The notes: a model not told the origin generated them from the sequence alone. Positions 26,410-36,192 are shown, counted from the stretch's first letter. The stretch: 64,000 nt of DNA from Diaphorobacter sp. HDW4A (GCF_011305995.1 NZ_CP049910.1:3844001-3908000), one strand, 5' to 3'. Translations and numbers: made by a program.

Positions 26410-26498
26410 AGGAACGGTCAAAGGTCCGTTCGCAACTGGCGGGATTCGCCTACAAGCCATAGCCGCCGCGCGGTTCTAGAGTGGTGCTCCACGACAGC

Positions 26499-26541
26499 AG
26501 CCCCCTGCACGCCTTTTTTCTTTGCACAACATGCAGGGGCT
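26499..26541. promoter_or_regulatory. inverted repeat upstream of the molybdenum hydroxylase genes
   Basis: AGCCCCCTGCA (26499-26509) and TGCAGGGGCT (26532-26541) form inverted arms with one unpaired C, around a 22-base pyrimidine-rich centre. It lies 20 bases before the molybdenum-subunit ATG. It may be an operator, or a stem in the leader close to the ribosome site. The inner TGCA pairs are not at BoxR spacing. Confidence 0.4.
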
Positions 26542-26561
26542 ACAACACGGAGCACAACGTC

Positions 26562-29552
26562 ATGCGCGACGAACGGCGAAGGTCCACCTCTTCCAACGAG
26601 TCCAAGTCCAAGTCCGGTCCCGATGACAGACCCTCTGCGACAGCCCCATGGTCGCGGCGCGGATTCATTCAAGGCATGACGGTGGCGGGGGTCGGAGTGT
26701 TCGTCGCGCCGCTCGCAAGCCGTGCCTATGCCACGCTATTCGAGCAGAAACTGCTCACTCCCGTGGCCCGCGCCGCTGGCACACAGGCGCCGCTGTTCCG
26801 CATGGACGGGACCGCCAAGGTCACCGGCCAGAAGATCTTCGCGCGCGACATCCGCGCCCGCGACATGCCGCACTGGCCCGAGACCCAGTCGCATGCCTTC
26901 ATCGTGCGCGCCACGCTGGCCGACCGGCTGTTCGAGGACATCGATCTGTCGTCGCTCGATCTCGACCTCAAGCCCGACAAGCTGGTGACGGCCGAGGATC
27001 TGGAGCGCGACAAGGTGCTCTTTCCCACGTTCTACGGCGAGGACATGCTGCTGCCCAAGGGCAAGACGCCGGCCTATCTGGGCCATGCCGTGGCCGTGCT
27101 CATCTACCACGACTTCGCGCGCTTTCACTTCGCCAAGGAGCGACTGCAGGCCATGCCCAACGTGGTGCGCTACGGCCAGGTGACCGGCCCGCTGGACCGC
27201 GAACCTTGGGGCGTTTTCCGCTATGTGCGCATGGGCGGCGCCACGCCGTTCGATGACGATGTGTATTCGAGCCTCAAGGACAACACGCTGTTCCCCAAGG
27301 AGCGCAAGCCCATCGTCTGGCCGCGCATCAGCGAAGCCGATGCCGTGACCGCCGCTGGCCTGCGCGCGGCCGAGCAGATCGCTGCCGAGCTCGCCACGCC
27401 GCCCGCCGACTGGCTGGTGATGAAGCGCCACTACGCCACGCAGTCCATCGACACCGCGTCGATGGAGCCCGACAACGCCAACTGCTGGTACGACCCCGCC
27501 ACCGAAAGCCTGCACATGGTGGTGGCCACGCAGTCGCCTCAGGAGGTGGCCGAGAGCGCGGCGGCGATGGTCAAGGCCAGCCGGTTTCCGCTGCGCAACC
27601 TGTTCGTGCATCCCTGCTACACAGTGGGCTACGGCTCCAAGGACCATGCGCCCATGCCCTTCATCGGCGCGATGATTGCGCTGTATGCCGATGGCAAGCC
27701 GGTGCGCATCGCCAACAACCGCTTCGAGCAGTTTCAGACCTCACTCAAGCGCCACGCCTTCGAGATCGACTACACATTCGCGGTGAATCGCCAGAGCGGC
27801 CTGCTGCAGAGCATCGTCGCCAACATGACCTGCAACGGCGGCGGCCGTGCAAACTTCTCGGCCTCGGTGGCGCTGGTGGGCGCAACATCTGCGCAGTCGA
27901 TCTACTATTTTCCGAAGAACGATCTCACCTCCACCGCGCTGTCTTCGCGCGCGCTCGATGCGGGATCGGCGCGCGGATACGGCACGCTGCAGTCGATGGT
28001 GGCGACCGAGTTGATGATGGACGAGATCGCCCAAGAGCTGAAGCTCGACCCCATCGAGCTGCGGCTGCGCAACCTGCTGCCCTCGGGCGGCAAGAACACC
28101 CAAGGCGCGATTGCCGCAGGCGCGATCCGCACGCGCGAGGTGATCGAGCGGGCGCGCAAACATCCGCTGTGGACAGAGCGCGCGCAGCGCAAGGCAGCGT
28201 ATGAGGCCGCGCATCCGGGCCACAAATACGGCGTGGGTTTCGCCTGCGTGCAGAAGGACTTCGGCACCGGCGGCGAGGCCAATTTTTCGCGCGTGGAAGT
28301 CACGCCCGAAGGCCGCGTGATTCTCGCCATCACCGGCACCGAGATCGGCACCGGCATGGGCACTTCGCAGGCGCAGATGTGCATGGCGTGGTTCGGCAAA
28401 CCCGCCGACGAGCTGCACACCTCGCGCATAGCCTGGCCCGAGCTGCCACTCAAGGCCGAGGGCGACAACTTCACTATGAGCCAGGCCGATCAGGACCGGC
28501 TCATGGTCAAGCCGCTGTGGACGCCCGCGTTTTGTTCGCCCAGCAGCGCAAGCAACTCGGCCTTCTTCTTCAGCCACACCACGGGCGAAACTGCACGCGT
28601 GGTCTTCGAGCACGGCCTCTGGCCCGCCGCCGTCGCAATCTGGAGCAAGGGCCTGGGCGGCGGCCAGTTCGCACCCTATGCCGTACGGCGCGAGGACGCA
28701 CGCTGGGTGAACGGTATGCTCACCGCCAGCGGCATGGAGCCGCTGTCGCTGCAGGCCATCGCCAAGAAGGCCTACGAGATGAAGCTCGTGACCGGCGCCG
28801 TCGGCCATGCGTTCAACCGCTGGCAATGGGCCGAAGCGGACTTCGAGATTCAGGGCAAGACGCAGCGCAGGCCGCTCGATGGACTGTCGGTGCGCTATGG
28901 TGGAAACGATGCGGCACCCGCGCCAGCGGCCACAGCCGCAACGGCGGCTGAAGCCAGCGCGGCAACCGCACCTGAACTGGCAGGCACCGGAGCAGCCACG
29001 CCCGTCGAAGATGCTGCTGCAGAGACCACATCGGCCACCGCCTACCAGATGATCGCGCGCAAAAATCTGTTTTACCCGCCCACGCAGCGCGGCAATGCAG
29101 GGGTGACGTATTACAGCGCCAACGGCGCGCTCGCCGAGATCGCGGTGGACACTGCGACCGGCGAGGTCCACCTGCTCAAGCACCACCACATCATGGAGTG
29201 CGGCAGGCCCATCGTGAGCGAGCTGGTGAAAAGCCAGCTCGAGGGCGGCATCGCCATGGGCATAGGCCATGCGCTGCACGAAACCATGCCGCTGTATGAA
29301 GGCGGGCCGGGCGATGGTGACTGGAACTTCCACCGCTACCACTTGCCGCGTGCGCACGAGGTGGCGGTGTGGACGCAGACCTCGGAACTGCTCGCGCCGC
29401 TCTCCGACACCGACCCGCCCAAAGGCATTGCCGAGGTGGTGATGATTCCCATCGTGGCCGCCATCGTCACCGGCATCCACCAGGCGATCGGCAAGCGGTT
29501 CTACGACCTGCCCGTCACGCCCAAGAAGATCAAGGAGGCATTGGCATCATGA
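26562..29552 (+). CDS. Tat-exported molybdopterin-binding subunit of a xanthine-dehydrogenase-family aldehyde/N-heterocycle oxidoreductase
   Basis: The 996-residue large subunit starts at an ATG with GGAG 9 bases before it. A twin-arginine signal SRRGFIQGMTVAGVGV at 31-46 predicts export of the folded cofactor-loaded enzyme. Mo-hydroxylase regions include VVATQSPQEVAESAAAMV, GGGRANFSASVALVG and the carboxy-terminal AEIAVDTATGEVHLL. The protein is longer than IorB/XdhA (about 750 aa), with an Ala/Thr/Pro-rich linker near 780-825. Together with a [2Fe-2S] subunit and a triheme cytochrome c this matches periplasmic aldehyde dehydrogenases or isoquinoline-1-oxidoreductase types. Between boxR and boxC, an aromatic aldehyde such as benzaldehyde is a reasonable but unproven substrate. 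Confidence 0.88.
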   Translation: MRDERRRSTSSNESKSKSGPDDRPSATAPWSRRGFIQGMTVAGVGVFVAPLASRAYATLFEQKLLTPVARAAGTQAPLFRMDGTAKVTGQKIFARDIRARDMPHWPETQSHAFIVRATLADRLFEDIDLSSLDLDLKPDKLVTAEDLERDKVLFPTFYGEDMLLPKGKTPAYLGHAVAVLIYHDFARFHFAKERLQAMPNVVRYGQVTGPLDREPWGVFRYVRMGGATPFDDDVYSSLKDNTLFPKERKPIVWPRISEADAVTAAGLRAAEQIAAELATPPADWLVMKRHYATQSIDTASMEPDNANCWYDPATESLHMVVATQSPQEVAESAAAMVKASRFPLRNLFVHPCYTVGYGSKDHAPMPFIGAMIALYADGKPVRIANNRFEQFQTSLKRHAFEIDYTFAVNRQSGLLQSIVANMTCNGGGRANFSASVALVGATSAQSIYYFPKNDLTSTALSSRALDAGSARGYGTLQSMVATELMMDEIAQELKLDPIELRLRNLLPSGGKNTQGAIAAGAIRTREVIERARKHPLWTERAQRKAAYEAAHPGHKYGVGFACVQKDFGTGGEANFSRVEVTPEGRVILAITGTEIGTGMGTSQAQMCMAWFGKPADELHTSRIAWPELPLKAEGDNFTMSQADQDRLMVKPLWTPAFCSPSSASNSAFFFSHTTGETARVVFEHGLWPAAVAIWSKGLGGGQFAPYAVRREDARWVNGMLTASGMEPLSLQAIAKKAYEMKLVTGAVGHAFNRWQWAEADFEIQGKTQRRPLDGLSVRYGGNDAAPAPAATAATAAEASAATAPELAGTGAATPVEDAAAETTSATAYQMIARKNLFYPPTQRGNAGVTYYSANGALAEIAVDTATGEVHLLKHHHIMECGRPIVSELVKSQLEGGIAMGIGHALHETMPLYEGGPGDGDWNFHRYHLPRAHEVAVWTQTSELLAPLSDTDPPKGIAEVVMIPIVAAIVTGIHQAIGKRFYDLPVTPKKIKEALAS

Positions 29553-30121
29553 GTACGAGCAGCCCACCCACACGCCCCTTGCAGCTCACCTTGAACGGCC
29601 AGCCCGTGGGGCCCATCGACGTGCCAGAAGGCCTGCCGATGATCGCCTTTCTGCACGAGTACCAGAACCTCACCGGAGCCCGCCTCGGTTGCGGCATCGG
29701 GGAATGCCGCGCCTGCGTGGTGCTGGTCGACGACGCCTCTGGCAGCAAAGAAATGCGCACCTGCATCACCGGCGCGCATTATTTTTCGGGCAAGACCGTG
29801 CGCACCATCGAAGGCATTGCCGCCAAACCTACCGACAATGCTGCTGACAAGCCGCGCAAAGTGATACCGCTTGCGCCCATCCAGCAAAAGTATCTGGAGC
29901 ATTTCAGCTTTCAATGCGGCTACTGCACGCCGGGCTTCGTGATCGGCGCGACAGCGCTGCTCGAGCGGCTTGCCAAGACGCCGATTCCTGTGGCTGATGT
30001 CGAGAAAACGATCACCGAATCGCTGGGCATCCACCTGTGCCGCTGCACCGGCTATGTGCGCTATTTCGCCGCCGTGAAGGACGTGATCCTCCACACGCCC
30101 GGCTATACCACGAAAGGATGA
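29549..30121 (+). CDS. [2Fe-2S] subunit of the molybdenum hydroxylase
   Basis: The 190-residue small subunit has both expected cluster sites. The plant-ferredoxin type has Cys48, Cys53, Cys56 and Cys72 (GCGIGECRACVVLV...RTC). The helical type has Cys123, Cys126, Cys164 and Cys166 (FQCGYCTPG, HLCRCTGY). It moves electrons from the Mo site to the cytochrome. There is no signal peptide, so it should be exported by hitch-hiking with the Tat-signalled large subunit. It overlaps that gene by 4 bases. Confidence 0.92.
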   Translation: MSTSSPPTRPLQLTLNGQPVGPIDVPEGLPMIAFLHEYQNLTGARLGCGIGECRACVVLVDDASGSKEMRTCITGAHYFSGKTVRTIEGIAAKPTDNAADKPRKVIPLAPIQQKYLEHFSFQCGYCTPGFVIGATALLERLAKTPIPVADVEKTITESLGIHLCRCTGYVRYFAAVKDVILHTPGYTTKG

Positions 30122-30126
30122 GCGCC

Positions 30127-31503
30127 ATGAACTCGCCAAGCGCTGCACCTGTCGATCCGGCTCATCACACGCCGCCGCCGCCCGCGCGCAAACGCCGCCA
30201 TGGCTGGCGCAACTTCTTTCTGCTCGTCATCGTGCTGCTGCTCTTGCTCGTGGTGGCCGCCGTCGCGGGCAACCGACACACCGTTCCCGATCGCGCGCCG
30301 CAGACCGTGCAGGCCACGCCGCAACAGCTCAAGCAGGGCGAATACCTTACGCGCATGGGCGACTGCATCGCCTGCCACACGGCCGTCAACGGCCAGCCCT
30401 TTGCAGGCGGCTTTCCATTGCAGACCGGCTTCGGCACGATCTACGGCACCAACATCACCGCCGACCCCGACCACGGCATTGGTCGCTGGAATGCCGACGA
30501 GTTTTACCGCGCAGTGGCCAACGGCACCGCGCCCGGTGGCCGTCAACTCTATCCGGCCATGCCTTATGCGTCCTACCACCAGATAAAGCGCGAAGATTCC
30601 GATCTGATCTACGCCTATCTGCTGCGCCAGCCTCCATCCGCACGCGCCAATCAGAAGCCCGAGATGCCCTTCCCGTTCAACCTGCGCGTGCTGATGCTGG
30701 GCTGGAAGATGCTGTACCACCACAAGGATGAACTCCCCGTCGCATCGCAGGGCCAGAGCGTCGAGTGGCAGCGTGGCCGCTATCTCGGCAACGTGCTCGG
30801 CCACTGCGCCGAGTGCCACACACCGCGCACCCAACTCGGCGGTATGGACAACTCGAAATGGCTCACGGGCAGCACGCTCGGCCTGTTCGCCGCACCCGAC
30901 ATCACCTCTGCGCAACTGGCAGAACGTGGCTGGACGCCTGCGAATCTGCACGATTTTCTGACGCGCGGCTATTCGACATCGGGCAGCGCATTCGACGAGA
31001 TGCATCCGGTCATCGCCAACAGCACACAATACCTGAGCGCCGACGACGCCAAGGCCGTGGTCACCTTTCTGATGGGCGACACGCCACCCGCCGCCAAGGT
31101 GCTGCCGATACCCGCACCCAACCCGGCCAAGCTCATCGCGGGGCAAGACCACTACATGGCCCTGTGCGCGAGCTGCCATGGCTCGCAGGGCCTTGGTCGC
31201 CAGCTCACCATGCCGCCACTGCTGGGCAACAGCACGGTGCGCCAACCCGACGGCCGCAATCTGGTGCTCGCGATTCTCGTGGGCCTGCCCAAACGCAGCG
31301 GCGCGGAAGGCGGCCCGACTGCCCTGCCCGGCATGCCGGGCTTCGCCAACGACCTCGACGATCAGGCCATCGCTGACCTGAGCAACTATGTGCGCGGCCA
31401 GATGGGTGCTCTGCCAGGTGGTCAGGGCAGCGACATCACCGCAGCGCGCGTGGCAGAGCTGCGCGCCGCAGCGAAGAAGGCGAACCGCGCGATTGCACCC
31501 TGA
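30127..31503 (+). CDS. triheme membrane-anchored cytochrome c subunit of the molybdenum hydroxylase
   Basis: The 458-residue protein has one N-terminal membrane anchor (about 28-48, NFFLLVIVLLLLLVVAAVAG) and three heme sites: CIACH at 80-84, CAECH at 227-231 and CASCH at 347-351. This is the layout of the cytochrome subunits of acetic-acid-bacterial alcohol and aldehyde dehydrogenases, which feed electrons to quinone or to terminal oxidases. I set the start at 30127, 9 bases after AAGG; an ATG at 30118 overlaps the upstream stop but is too close to that site. It completes the three-gene enzyme. Confidence 0.9.
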   Translation: MNSPSAAPVDPAHHTPPPPARKRRHGWRNFFLLVIVLLLLLVVAAVAGNRHTVPDRAPQTVQATPQQLKQGEYLTRMGDCIACHTAVNGQPFAGGFPLQTGFGTIYGTNITADPDHGIGRWNADEFYRAVANGTAPGGRQLYPAMPYASYHQIKREDSDLIYAYLLRQPPSARANQKPEMPFPFNLRVLMLGWKMLYHHKDELPVASQGQSVEWQRGRYLGNVLGHCAECHTPRTQLGGMDNSKWLTGSTLGLFAAPDITSAQLAERGWTPANLHDFLTRGYSTSGSAFDEMHPVIANSTQYLSADDAKAVVTFLMGDTPPAAKVLPIPAPNPAKLIAGQDHYMALCASCHGSQGLGRQLTMPPLLGNSTVRQPDGRNLVLAILVGLPKRSGAEGGPTALPGMPGFANDLDDQAIADLSNYVRGQMGALPGGQGSDITAARVAELRAAAKKANRAIAP

Positions 31504-31522
31504 GCATTGCCTTGACAGCCAA

Positions 31523-31554
31523 ACCGCCGCGTCCCAGCAAGGACACACGGCGGT
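31523..31554 (+). terminator. hairpin after the cytochrome gene (possible terminator or attenuator)
   Basis: ACCGCCG (31523-31529) pairs with CGGCGGT (31548-31554), with an inner GTCC/GGAC stem. There is no immediate T-run, so it may be an RNA-stabilising or partial termination element separating the molybdenum enzyme genes from the box genes. Confidence 0.4.
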
Positions 31555-31585
31555 GTCCGTACTTTCCCTAGGAATTGGCAAAAAC

Positions 31586-31599
31586 TGCATCATATTGCA
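31586..31599. promoter_or_regulatory. exact TGCA-N6-TGCA operator before boxC
   Basis: TGCA-TCATAT-TGCA is an exact match to the BzdR/BoxR operator and shares the (C/T)xATAT core of the bclA boxes. It lies 91 bases before the boxC ATG. A weaker partner TGCA-TAATTG-TGCT is at 31629-31642. This supports a separate BoxR-controlled promoter for boxCBA, although no good -35/-10 pair is evident. Confidence 0.6.
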
Positions 31600-31689
31600 T
31601 GTTATGACGTGCAATAAAAATCCACAGCTGCATAATTGTGCTCATCTCCATCGATTTGATGCACTATTCTTCATCCCACGAGGAAGCCC

Positions 31690-33354
31690 ATGTCCCAGCA
31701 GCAGCACCCCATCGTCGACTACCGCACCGAACCCTCGCAGTACCGCCACTGGTCGTTTGAAGTGGACGGCCAGATCGCGCGCCTGAAACTCGACATCGCT
31801 GAGGACGGGGGTATCCGCCCCGGCTACAAGCTCAAGCTCAACAGCTACGACCTGGGCGTGGACGTGGAGCTGCACGACGCGCTCAACCGCATCCGCTTCG
31901 AGCACCCGCAGGTGCGCACCGTGGTGGTCACCAGTGGCAAGGAGCGCATCTTCTGCTCAGGCGCTAACATCTTCATGCTCGGCGTCTCCTCGCATTCATG
32001 GAAGGTGAACTTCTGCAAGTTCACCAACGAGACGCGCAACAGCATGGAAGACAGCTCGAAGCGCGACGGCCTCAAGTTCGTCGCCGCCGTCAACGGAGCC
32101 TGTGCGGGCGGCGGCTACGAGCTGGCTCTCGCCTGCGACGACATTGTGCTGATCGACGACCGCTCCTCCGCCGTCTCGCTGCCCGAGGTGCCGCTGCTCG
32201 GCGTGCTGCCCGGCACCGGCGGCCTCACCCGTGTGACCGACAAGCGCCATGTGCGCAACGATCTGGCCGACATCTTCTGCACCAGCGTCGAAGGCGTGCG
32301 CGGCCAGCGCGCGGTGGACTGGCGTCTGGTTGACGCGATTGCCAAGCCCGCGCAGTTTGCCGACACGGTGACGCAGCGTGCGCAAAAGCTGGCGGCGGGC
32401 AGCTCACGACCGGCCAAGGCACAAGGCATAAAGCTCACCCGCGTGGAGCGCGAACTCAATGAAAACAGCCTGCGCTATGCGCATGTGAACGTGGACATCG
32501 ACCGCGCCAAACGCACCGCCACCATCATCGCGAAGGCTCCCGAAGGCGCGCCGCCAAAGACTGCAGAAGCCATCGCAGAACAGGCAACAAACTGGTGGCC
32601 GCTCGCCATGGGCCGCGAGCTCGACGATGCGATCCTGCATCTGCGCACCAACGAGCTGGACATCGGCACCTGGGTTTTGAAAACGCAAGGCGATGCCGCC
32701 AACGTGCTCGCGTATGACGCGGCCATGCTGCTGCACAAGAACCACTGGCTCGTGGGCGAAACCATCGGGTTGCTGCGCCGCACATTTGCGCGGCTCGATG
32801 TGTCCTCGCGCTCGCTGTTCGCGCTGATCGAGCCGGGTTCGTGCTTTGCTGGAATGCTGGCCGAATTGGCGTTTGCAGCGGATCGCACCTACATGGCGGT
32901 GCTGCCCGATGAACCCGACCGCGAACCCAAGCTCACGCTGGATGAATTCAACTTCGGGCTGCTGCCTTTGGTGAACGACCAAAGCCGCCTGCAGCGCCGT
33001 TTCTACGAAGAAGAAGCGCCGCTCAAAGCCGTTCACGCAAGCATCGGCAGCGCACTCCATGGCGACGATGCGCACAAGCTTGGTCTTGTGACGGCGGCGC
33101 TCGACGACATCGACTGGGAAGACGAGATCCGCATCGCGATTGAGGAGCGCGCTGCCATGTCATCCGATGCGCTCACCGGCCTCGAAGCCAACCTGCGTTT
33201 CAACGGCAAGGAGAACCTGGCGACGCGTGTGTTCGGCCGCCTCTCGGCATGGCAGAACTGGATCTTCATCCGTCCGAATGCGGTCGGCGAAAAGGGCGCG
33301 CTCAAACTCTACGGATCGGGGCAAAGGGCGGGCTTTGATCTCAACCGCGTCTGA
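31690..33354 (+). CDS. boxC: benzoyl-CoA dihydrodiol lyase (2,3-epoxybenzoyl-CoA dihydrolase)
   Basis: The 554-residue crotonase-superfamily enzyme opens the epoxidised ring of benzoyl-CoA, giving dehydroadipyl-CoA semialdehyde plus formate. It has the BoxC-type start YRHWSFEVDGQIARLKLDIA, crotonase features GKERIFCSGANIFML and NGACAGGGYELALACDD, and a second crotonase-like half typical of the duplicated BoxC. GAGGAAG lies just before the ATG. It is the first gene of boxC-boxB-boxA; many characterised clusters run boxA-boxB-boxC, so the order differs. Confidence 0.95.
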   Translation: MSQQQHPIVDYRTEPSQYRHWSFEVDGQIARLKLDIAEDGGIRPGYKLKLNSYDLGVDVELHDALNRIRFEHPQVRTVVVTSGKERIFCSGANIFMLGVSSHSWKVNFCKFTNETRNSMEDSSKRDGLKFVAAVNGACAGGGYELALACDDIVLIDDRSSAVSLPEVPLLGVLPGTGGLTRVTDKRHVRNDLADIFCTSVEGVRGQRAVDWRLVDAIAKPAQFADTVTQRAQKLAAGSSRPAKAQGIKLTRVERELNENSLRYAHVNVDIDRAKRTATIIAKAPEGAPPKTAEAIAEQATNWWPLAMGRELDDAILHLRTNELDIGTWVLKTQGDAANVLAYDAAMLLHKNHWLVGETIGLLRRTFARLDVSSRSLFALIEPGSCFAGMLAELAFAADRTYMAVLPDEPDREPKLTLDEFNFGLLPLVNDQSRLQRRFYEEEAPLKAVHASIGSALHGDDAHKLGLVTAALDDIDWEDEIRIAIEERAAMSSDALTGLEANLRFNGKENLATRVFGRLSAWQNWIFIRPNAVGEKGALKLYGSGQRAGFDLNRV

Positions 33355-33391
33355 CCCGAATGCCTCACAAAATCACAAGGAGACAAGAGAG

Positions 33392-34819
33392 ATGAGCAAC
33401 ATTGATTACAGCGTCAAGATTCCCAACAATGTCGATCTGAGCGGCGACCGCACTTTGCAGCGCGCGCTCGAGAGCTGGCAGCCCAACTTCATCCAATGGT
33501 GGGACGACGTCGGCCCCGAAGGCTCGACCAATCACGACGTCTATCTGCGCACCGCGGTGAGCGTCGATCCGCAGGGCTGGGCGCAGTTCGGCTACGTGAA
33601 GATGCGCGACTACCGCTGGGGCATTTTTCTCAATCCGGCCGATCAGGAACGCGCTATCCACTTCGGCGATCACAAGGGCGAGAAGGCCTGGCAGGAAGTG
33701 CCCGGCGAGCACCGCGCCAATCTGCGCCGCATCATCGTCACCCAGGGTGACACCGAGCCCGCGTCGGTCGAACAGCAACGCCACTTGGGCCTGACCGCGC
33801 CGTCGCTCTACGACCTGCGCAATCTCTTCCAGGTGAACGTCGAGGAAGGCCGTCACCTCTGGGCCATGGTCTATCTGCTGCACAAATACTTCGGCCGCGA
33901 TGGCCGTGAGGAAGCCGAGGCGCTGCTCGAACGCCAGTCGGGCGACGAGAACAACCCGCGCATCCTCGGCGCGTTCAACGAGAAGACGCCGGACTGGCTC
34001 GCGTTCTTCATGTTCACCTACTTCACCGACCGCGACGGCAAATTCCAGCTCGCCGCGCTGGCCGAAAGCGCCTTCGATCCGCTCGCGCGCACCACCAAGT
34101 TCATGCTGACCGAAGAAGCGCACCACATGTTCGTCGGCGAATCAGGCGTTTCGCGTGTGCTGCAGCGCACCTGCCAGGTGATGAACGAGCTCAAGACCGA
34201 CGATGTGGCCAAACTGCGCGTGGCCGGCGTGATCGATCTGCCGACCATCCAGCGCTACTTGAACTTTCACTACAGCGTGACCATCGACCTGTTCGGTGCC
34301 GACCAGTCAAGCAACGCCGCAACCTTCTACAGCTCGGGCCTCAAGGGCCGTTATGAAGAAGGCAAACGCTCGGACGACCACGCACTGCACGACCAGCGCT
34401 ACAAGGTGCTTGAAGTGGTGGACGGCAAGCTGCAGGAAAAGGAAGTGCCGATGCTCAACGCCCTCAACGAAGTGCTGCGCGACGACTACATCAAGGACTC
34501 GAACGCGGGCGTCGGGCGCTGGAACAAGGTCATGGAAAAGGCGGGCATCGACTTTCGTCTCATCATTCCGCACAAGGCCTTCAACCGCCAGATCGGCGCG
34601 CTCGCAGGCGTGCGCATGAGCCCCGACGGCCGCCCGGTGACCGAGCAGGAATGGCAGACACGAAAGGACGAATGGCTGGCGAGCGACGCGGATCGCGCCT
34701 TCGTCGCATCGTTGATGCAGCGGTGCCTCGCACCCGGAAAATTCGCGGGCTGGATCGCGCCGCCGGTCATGGGCATCAACCGCCAGCCGGTGGACTTCGA
34801 CTACGTGCGCTTCAACTGA
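33392..34819 (+). CDS. boxB: benzoyl-CoA 2,3-epoxidase, di-iron oxygenase subunit
   Basis: The 475-residue oxygenase has AAGGAG 9 bases before the ATG. Candidate di-iron ligands line up with known BoxB with a two-residue offset: Glu122, Glu152 and His155 (NVEEGRHLW), Asp213, Glu242 and His245 ([12 protein letters not shown]). It inserts one oxygen into benzoyl-CoA, making the 2,3-epoxide, with electrons from BoxA. It lies 37 bases after boxC and is clearly intact. BoxB works in the cytosol under oxygen. Confidence 0.95.
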   Translation: MSNIDYSVKIPNNVDLSGDRTLQRALESWQPNFIQWWDDVGPEGSTNHDVYLRTAVSVDPQGWAQFGYVKMRDYRWGIFLNPADQERAIHFGDHKGEKAWQEVPGEHRANLRRIIVTQGDTEPASVEQQRHLGLTAPSLYDLRNLFQVNVEEGRHLWAMVYLLHKYFGRDGREEAEALLERQSGDENNPRILGAFNEKTPDWLAFFMFTYFTDRDGKFQLAALAESAFDPLARTTKFMLTEEAHHMFVGESGVSRVLQRTCQVMNELKTDDVAKLRVAGVIDLPTIQRYLNFHYSVTIDLFGADQSSNAATFYSSGLKGRYEEGKRSDDHALHDQRYKVLEVVDGKLQEKEVPMLNALNEVLRDDYIKDSNAGVGRWNKVMEKAGIDFRLIIPHKAFNRQIGALAGVRMSPDGRPVTEQEWQTRKDEWLASDADRAFVASLMQRCLAPGKFAGWIAPPVMGINRQPVDFDYVRFN

Positions 34820-34872
34820 GGCGGACTGCAACGCGAAGCGGCGCTCCAACCGCCGCAAGGAGACAGCAGATC

Positions 34873-36192
34873 ATGAGCACCACCACGATGATCGAGAACG
34901 GCATCCTCAACCAGCATCTGATCGACCCGGAAATCTGCATCCGCTGCAACACCTGCGAGGCGACCTGCCCCATCGGTGCCATCACGCATGACGACACCAA
35001 CTACGTCGTCATGGCCGACCAATGCAATGGCTGCATGGACTGCATCTCTCCCTGCCCCACCGGCAGCATCGACAACTGGCGCAAGGTGCCCGTGGCCGAG
35101 GCCTATTCACTGGCCGATCAGTTCGGCTGGGAAGCCCTGCCACCGGAGCTGCCACCCGAACGTCTAGCAGCCGCCGCGCTTAGTTCAGATGCAGCGGGCA
35201 GTGCCGAAGTGGAAGACCTGTCGCAGGCGCAGGCAGCCATTGCCGCAGTGGCAGGCTTGGCTTCCAACGCGGGAGAAACGCGCGAAGCCGAGTTCCGCTC
35301 AGCCGCTTTCGGAGCCACGGTTCCGCCATGGTCTGCTGCCCACGCTTATACCAATCTGTACGGCCCCAGGAACCCGGTGAGCGCCGCCGTGGTCGGCAAC
35401 ATCAACTGCACCGAAGCGGGCTTCGACAACGAGACGCACCACATCGTGCTGGACTTCGGTGCGATGCCGTTTCCGGTGCTCGAAGGCCAGTCCATCGCCA
35501 TCATCCCGCCGGGTGTCGACGCCAACGGCAGACCGCATGTGGCGCGCCAGTACTCCATCGCCAGCGCACGCAATGGCGAGAGGCCGGGCTACAACAACGT
35601 CGCGCTCACCGTCAAACGCGTCATGCAGGACCACGAAGGCCAGCCGGTGCGCGGCGTGGCCAGCAACTATCTCTGCGACCTCAAGGTGGGCGACGCGGTG
35701 CAGGTGATCGGCCCATTCGGCCACTCCTTCCTCATGCCCAATCATCCGCGCTCGCACATCGTGATGATCTGCACAGGCACCGGCAGCGCACCGATGCGCG
35801 CGATGACCGAATGGCGTCGCCGCTTGCGCAAGAGCGGCAAGTTCGACGGAGGCAAGCTCATGCTGTTCTTCGGCGCACGCACGCCGCAGGAGCTGCCGTA
35901 TTTCGGCCCGCTGCAGAACCTGCCCAAGGATTTCATCGACAACAACTTCGCTTTCTCGCGCGTAGCGGGAATCCCCAAACGCTACGTGCAGGACGTCATC
36001 CGCGAGCGCGCCATCGACCTCGCCGAACTGCTGCGCGACGACAACACGCACATCTATGTCTGCGGCCTGAAGAGCATGGAAGAAGGCGTGGTGCTCGCGC
36101 TGCGCGATGTGATCGTGCAGGCCGAACTAAACTGGGAGAACGTGGCGGCCAAGCTCAAACAGCAAGGCCGCCTGCACCTCGAAACCTACTGA
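34873..36192 (+). CDS. boxA: benzoyl-CoA epoxidase reductase (ferredoxin-NADPH reductase)
   Basis: The 439-residue iron-sulfur flavoprotein has an N-terminal double [4Fe-4S] ferredoxin domain ([12 protein letters not shown] and [14 protein letters not shown]). A variable Ala-rich linker (about 90-140) follows, then a FAD/NADPH module ([14 protein letters not shown] for [17 protein letters not shown] for NADP; C-terminal [12 protein letters not shown]). It supplies electrons to BoxB. The last 7 bases overlap the end of the convergent cysteine desulfurase gene, so the two operons abut tail to tail with no room for a terminator between them. Confidence 0.94.
   Translation: MSTTTMIENGILNQHLIDPEICIRCNTCEATCPIGAITHDDTNYVVMADQCNGCMDCISPCPTGSIDNWRKVPVAEAYSLADQFGWEALPPELPPERLAAAALSSDAAGSAEVEDLSQAQAAIAAVAGLASNAGETREAEFRSAAFGATVPPWSAAHAYTNLYGPRNPVSAAVVGNINCTEAGFDNETHHIVLDFGAMPFPVLEGQSIAIIPPGVDANGRPHVARQYSIASARNGERPGYNNVALTVKRVMQDHEGQPVRGVASNYLCDLKVGDAVQVIGPFGHSFLMPNHPRSHIVMICTGTGSAPMRAMTEWRRRLRKSGKFDGGKLMLFFGARTPQELPYFGPLQNLPKDFIDNNFAFSRVAGIPKRYVQDVIRERAIDLAELLRDDNTHIYVCGLKSMEEGVVLALRDVIVQAELNWENVAAKLKQQGRLHLETY

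Noticed and set aside
26523..26535. TGCA-N5-TGCA before the Mo subunit as a BoxR box
   Set aside because: The spacing is 5, not 6, which would rotate one half-site; it is better explained as part of the inverted repeat at 26499-26541.
27741..29480. A 579-codon minus-strand open frame within the Mo subunit gene
   Set aside because: It is antisense to conserved Mo-hydroxylase sequence and has no recognisable domain.
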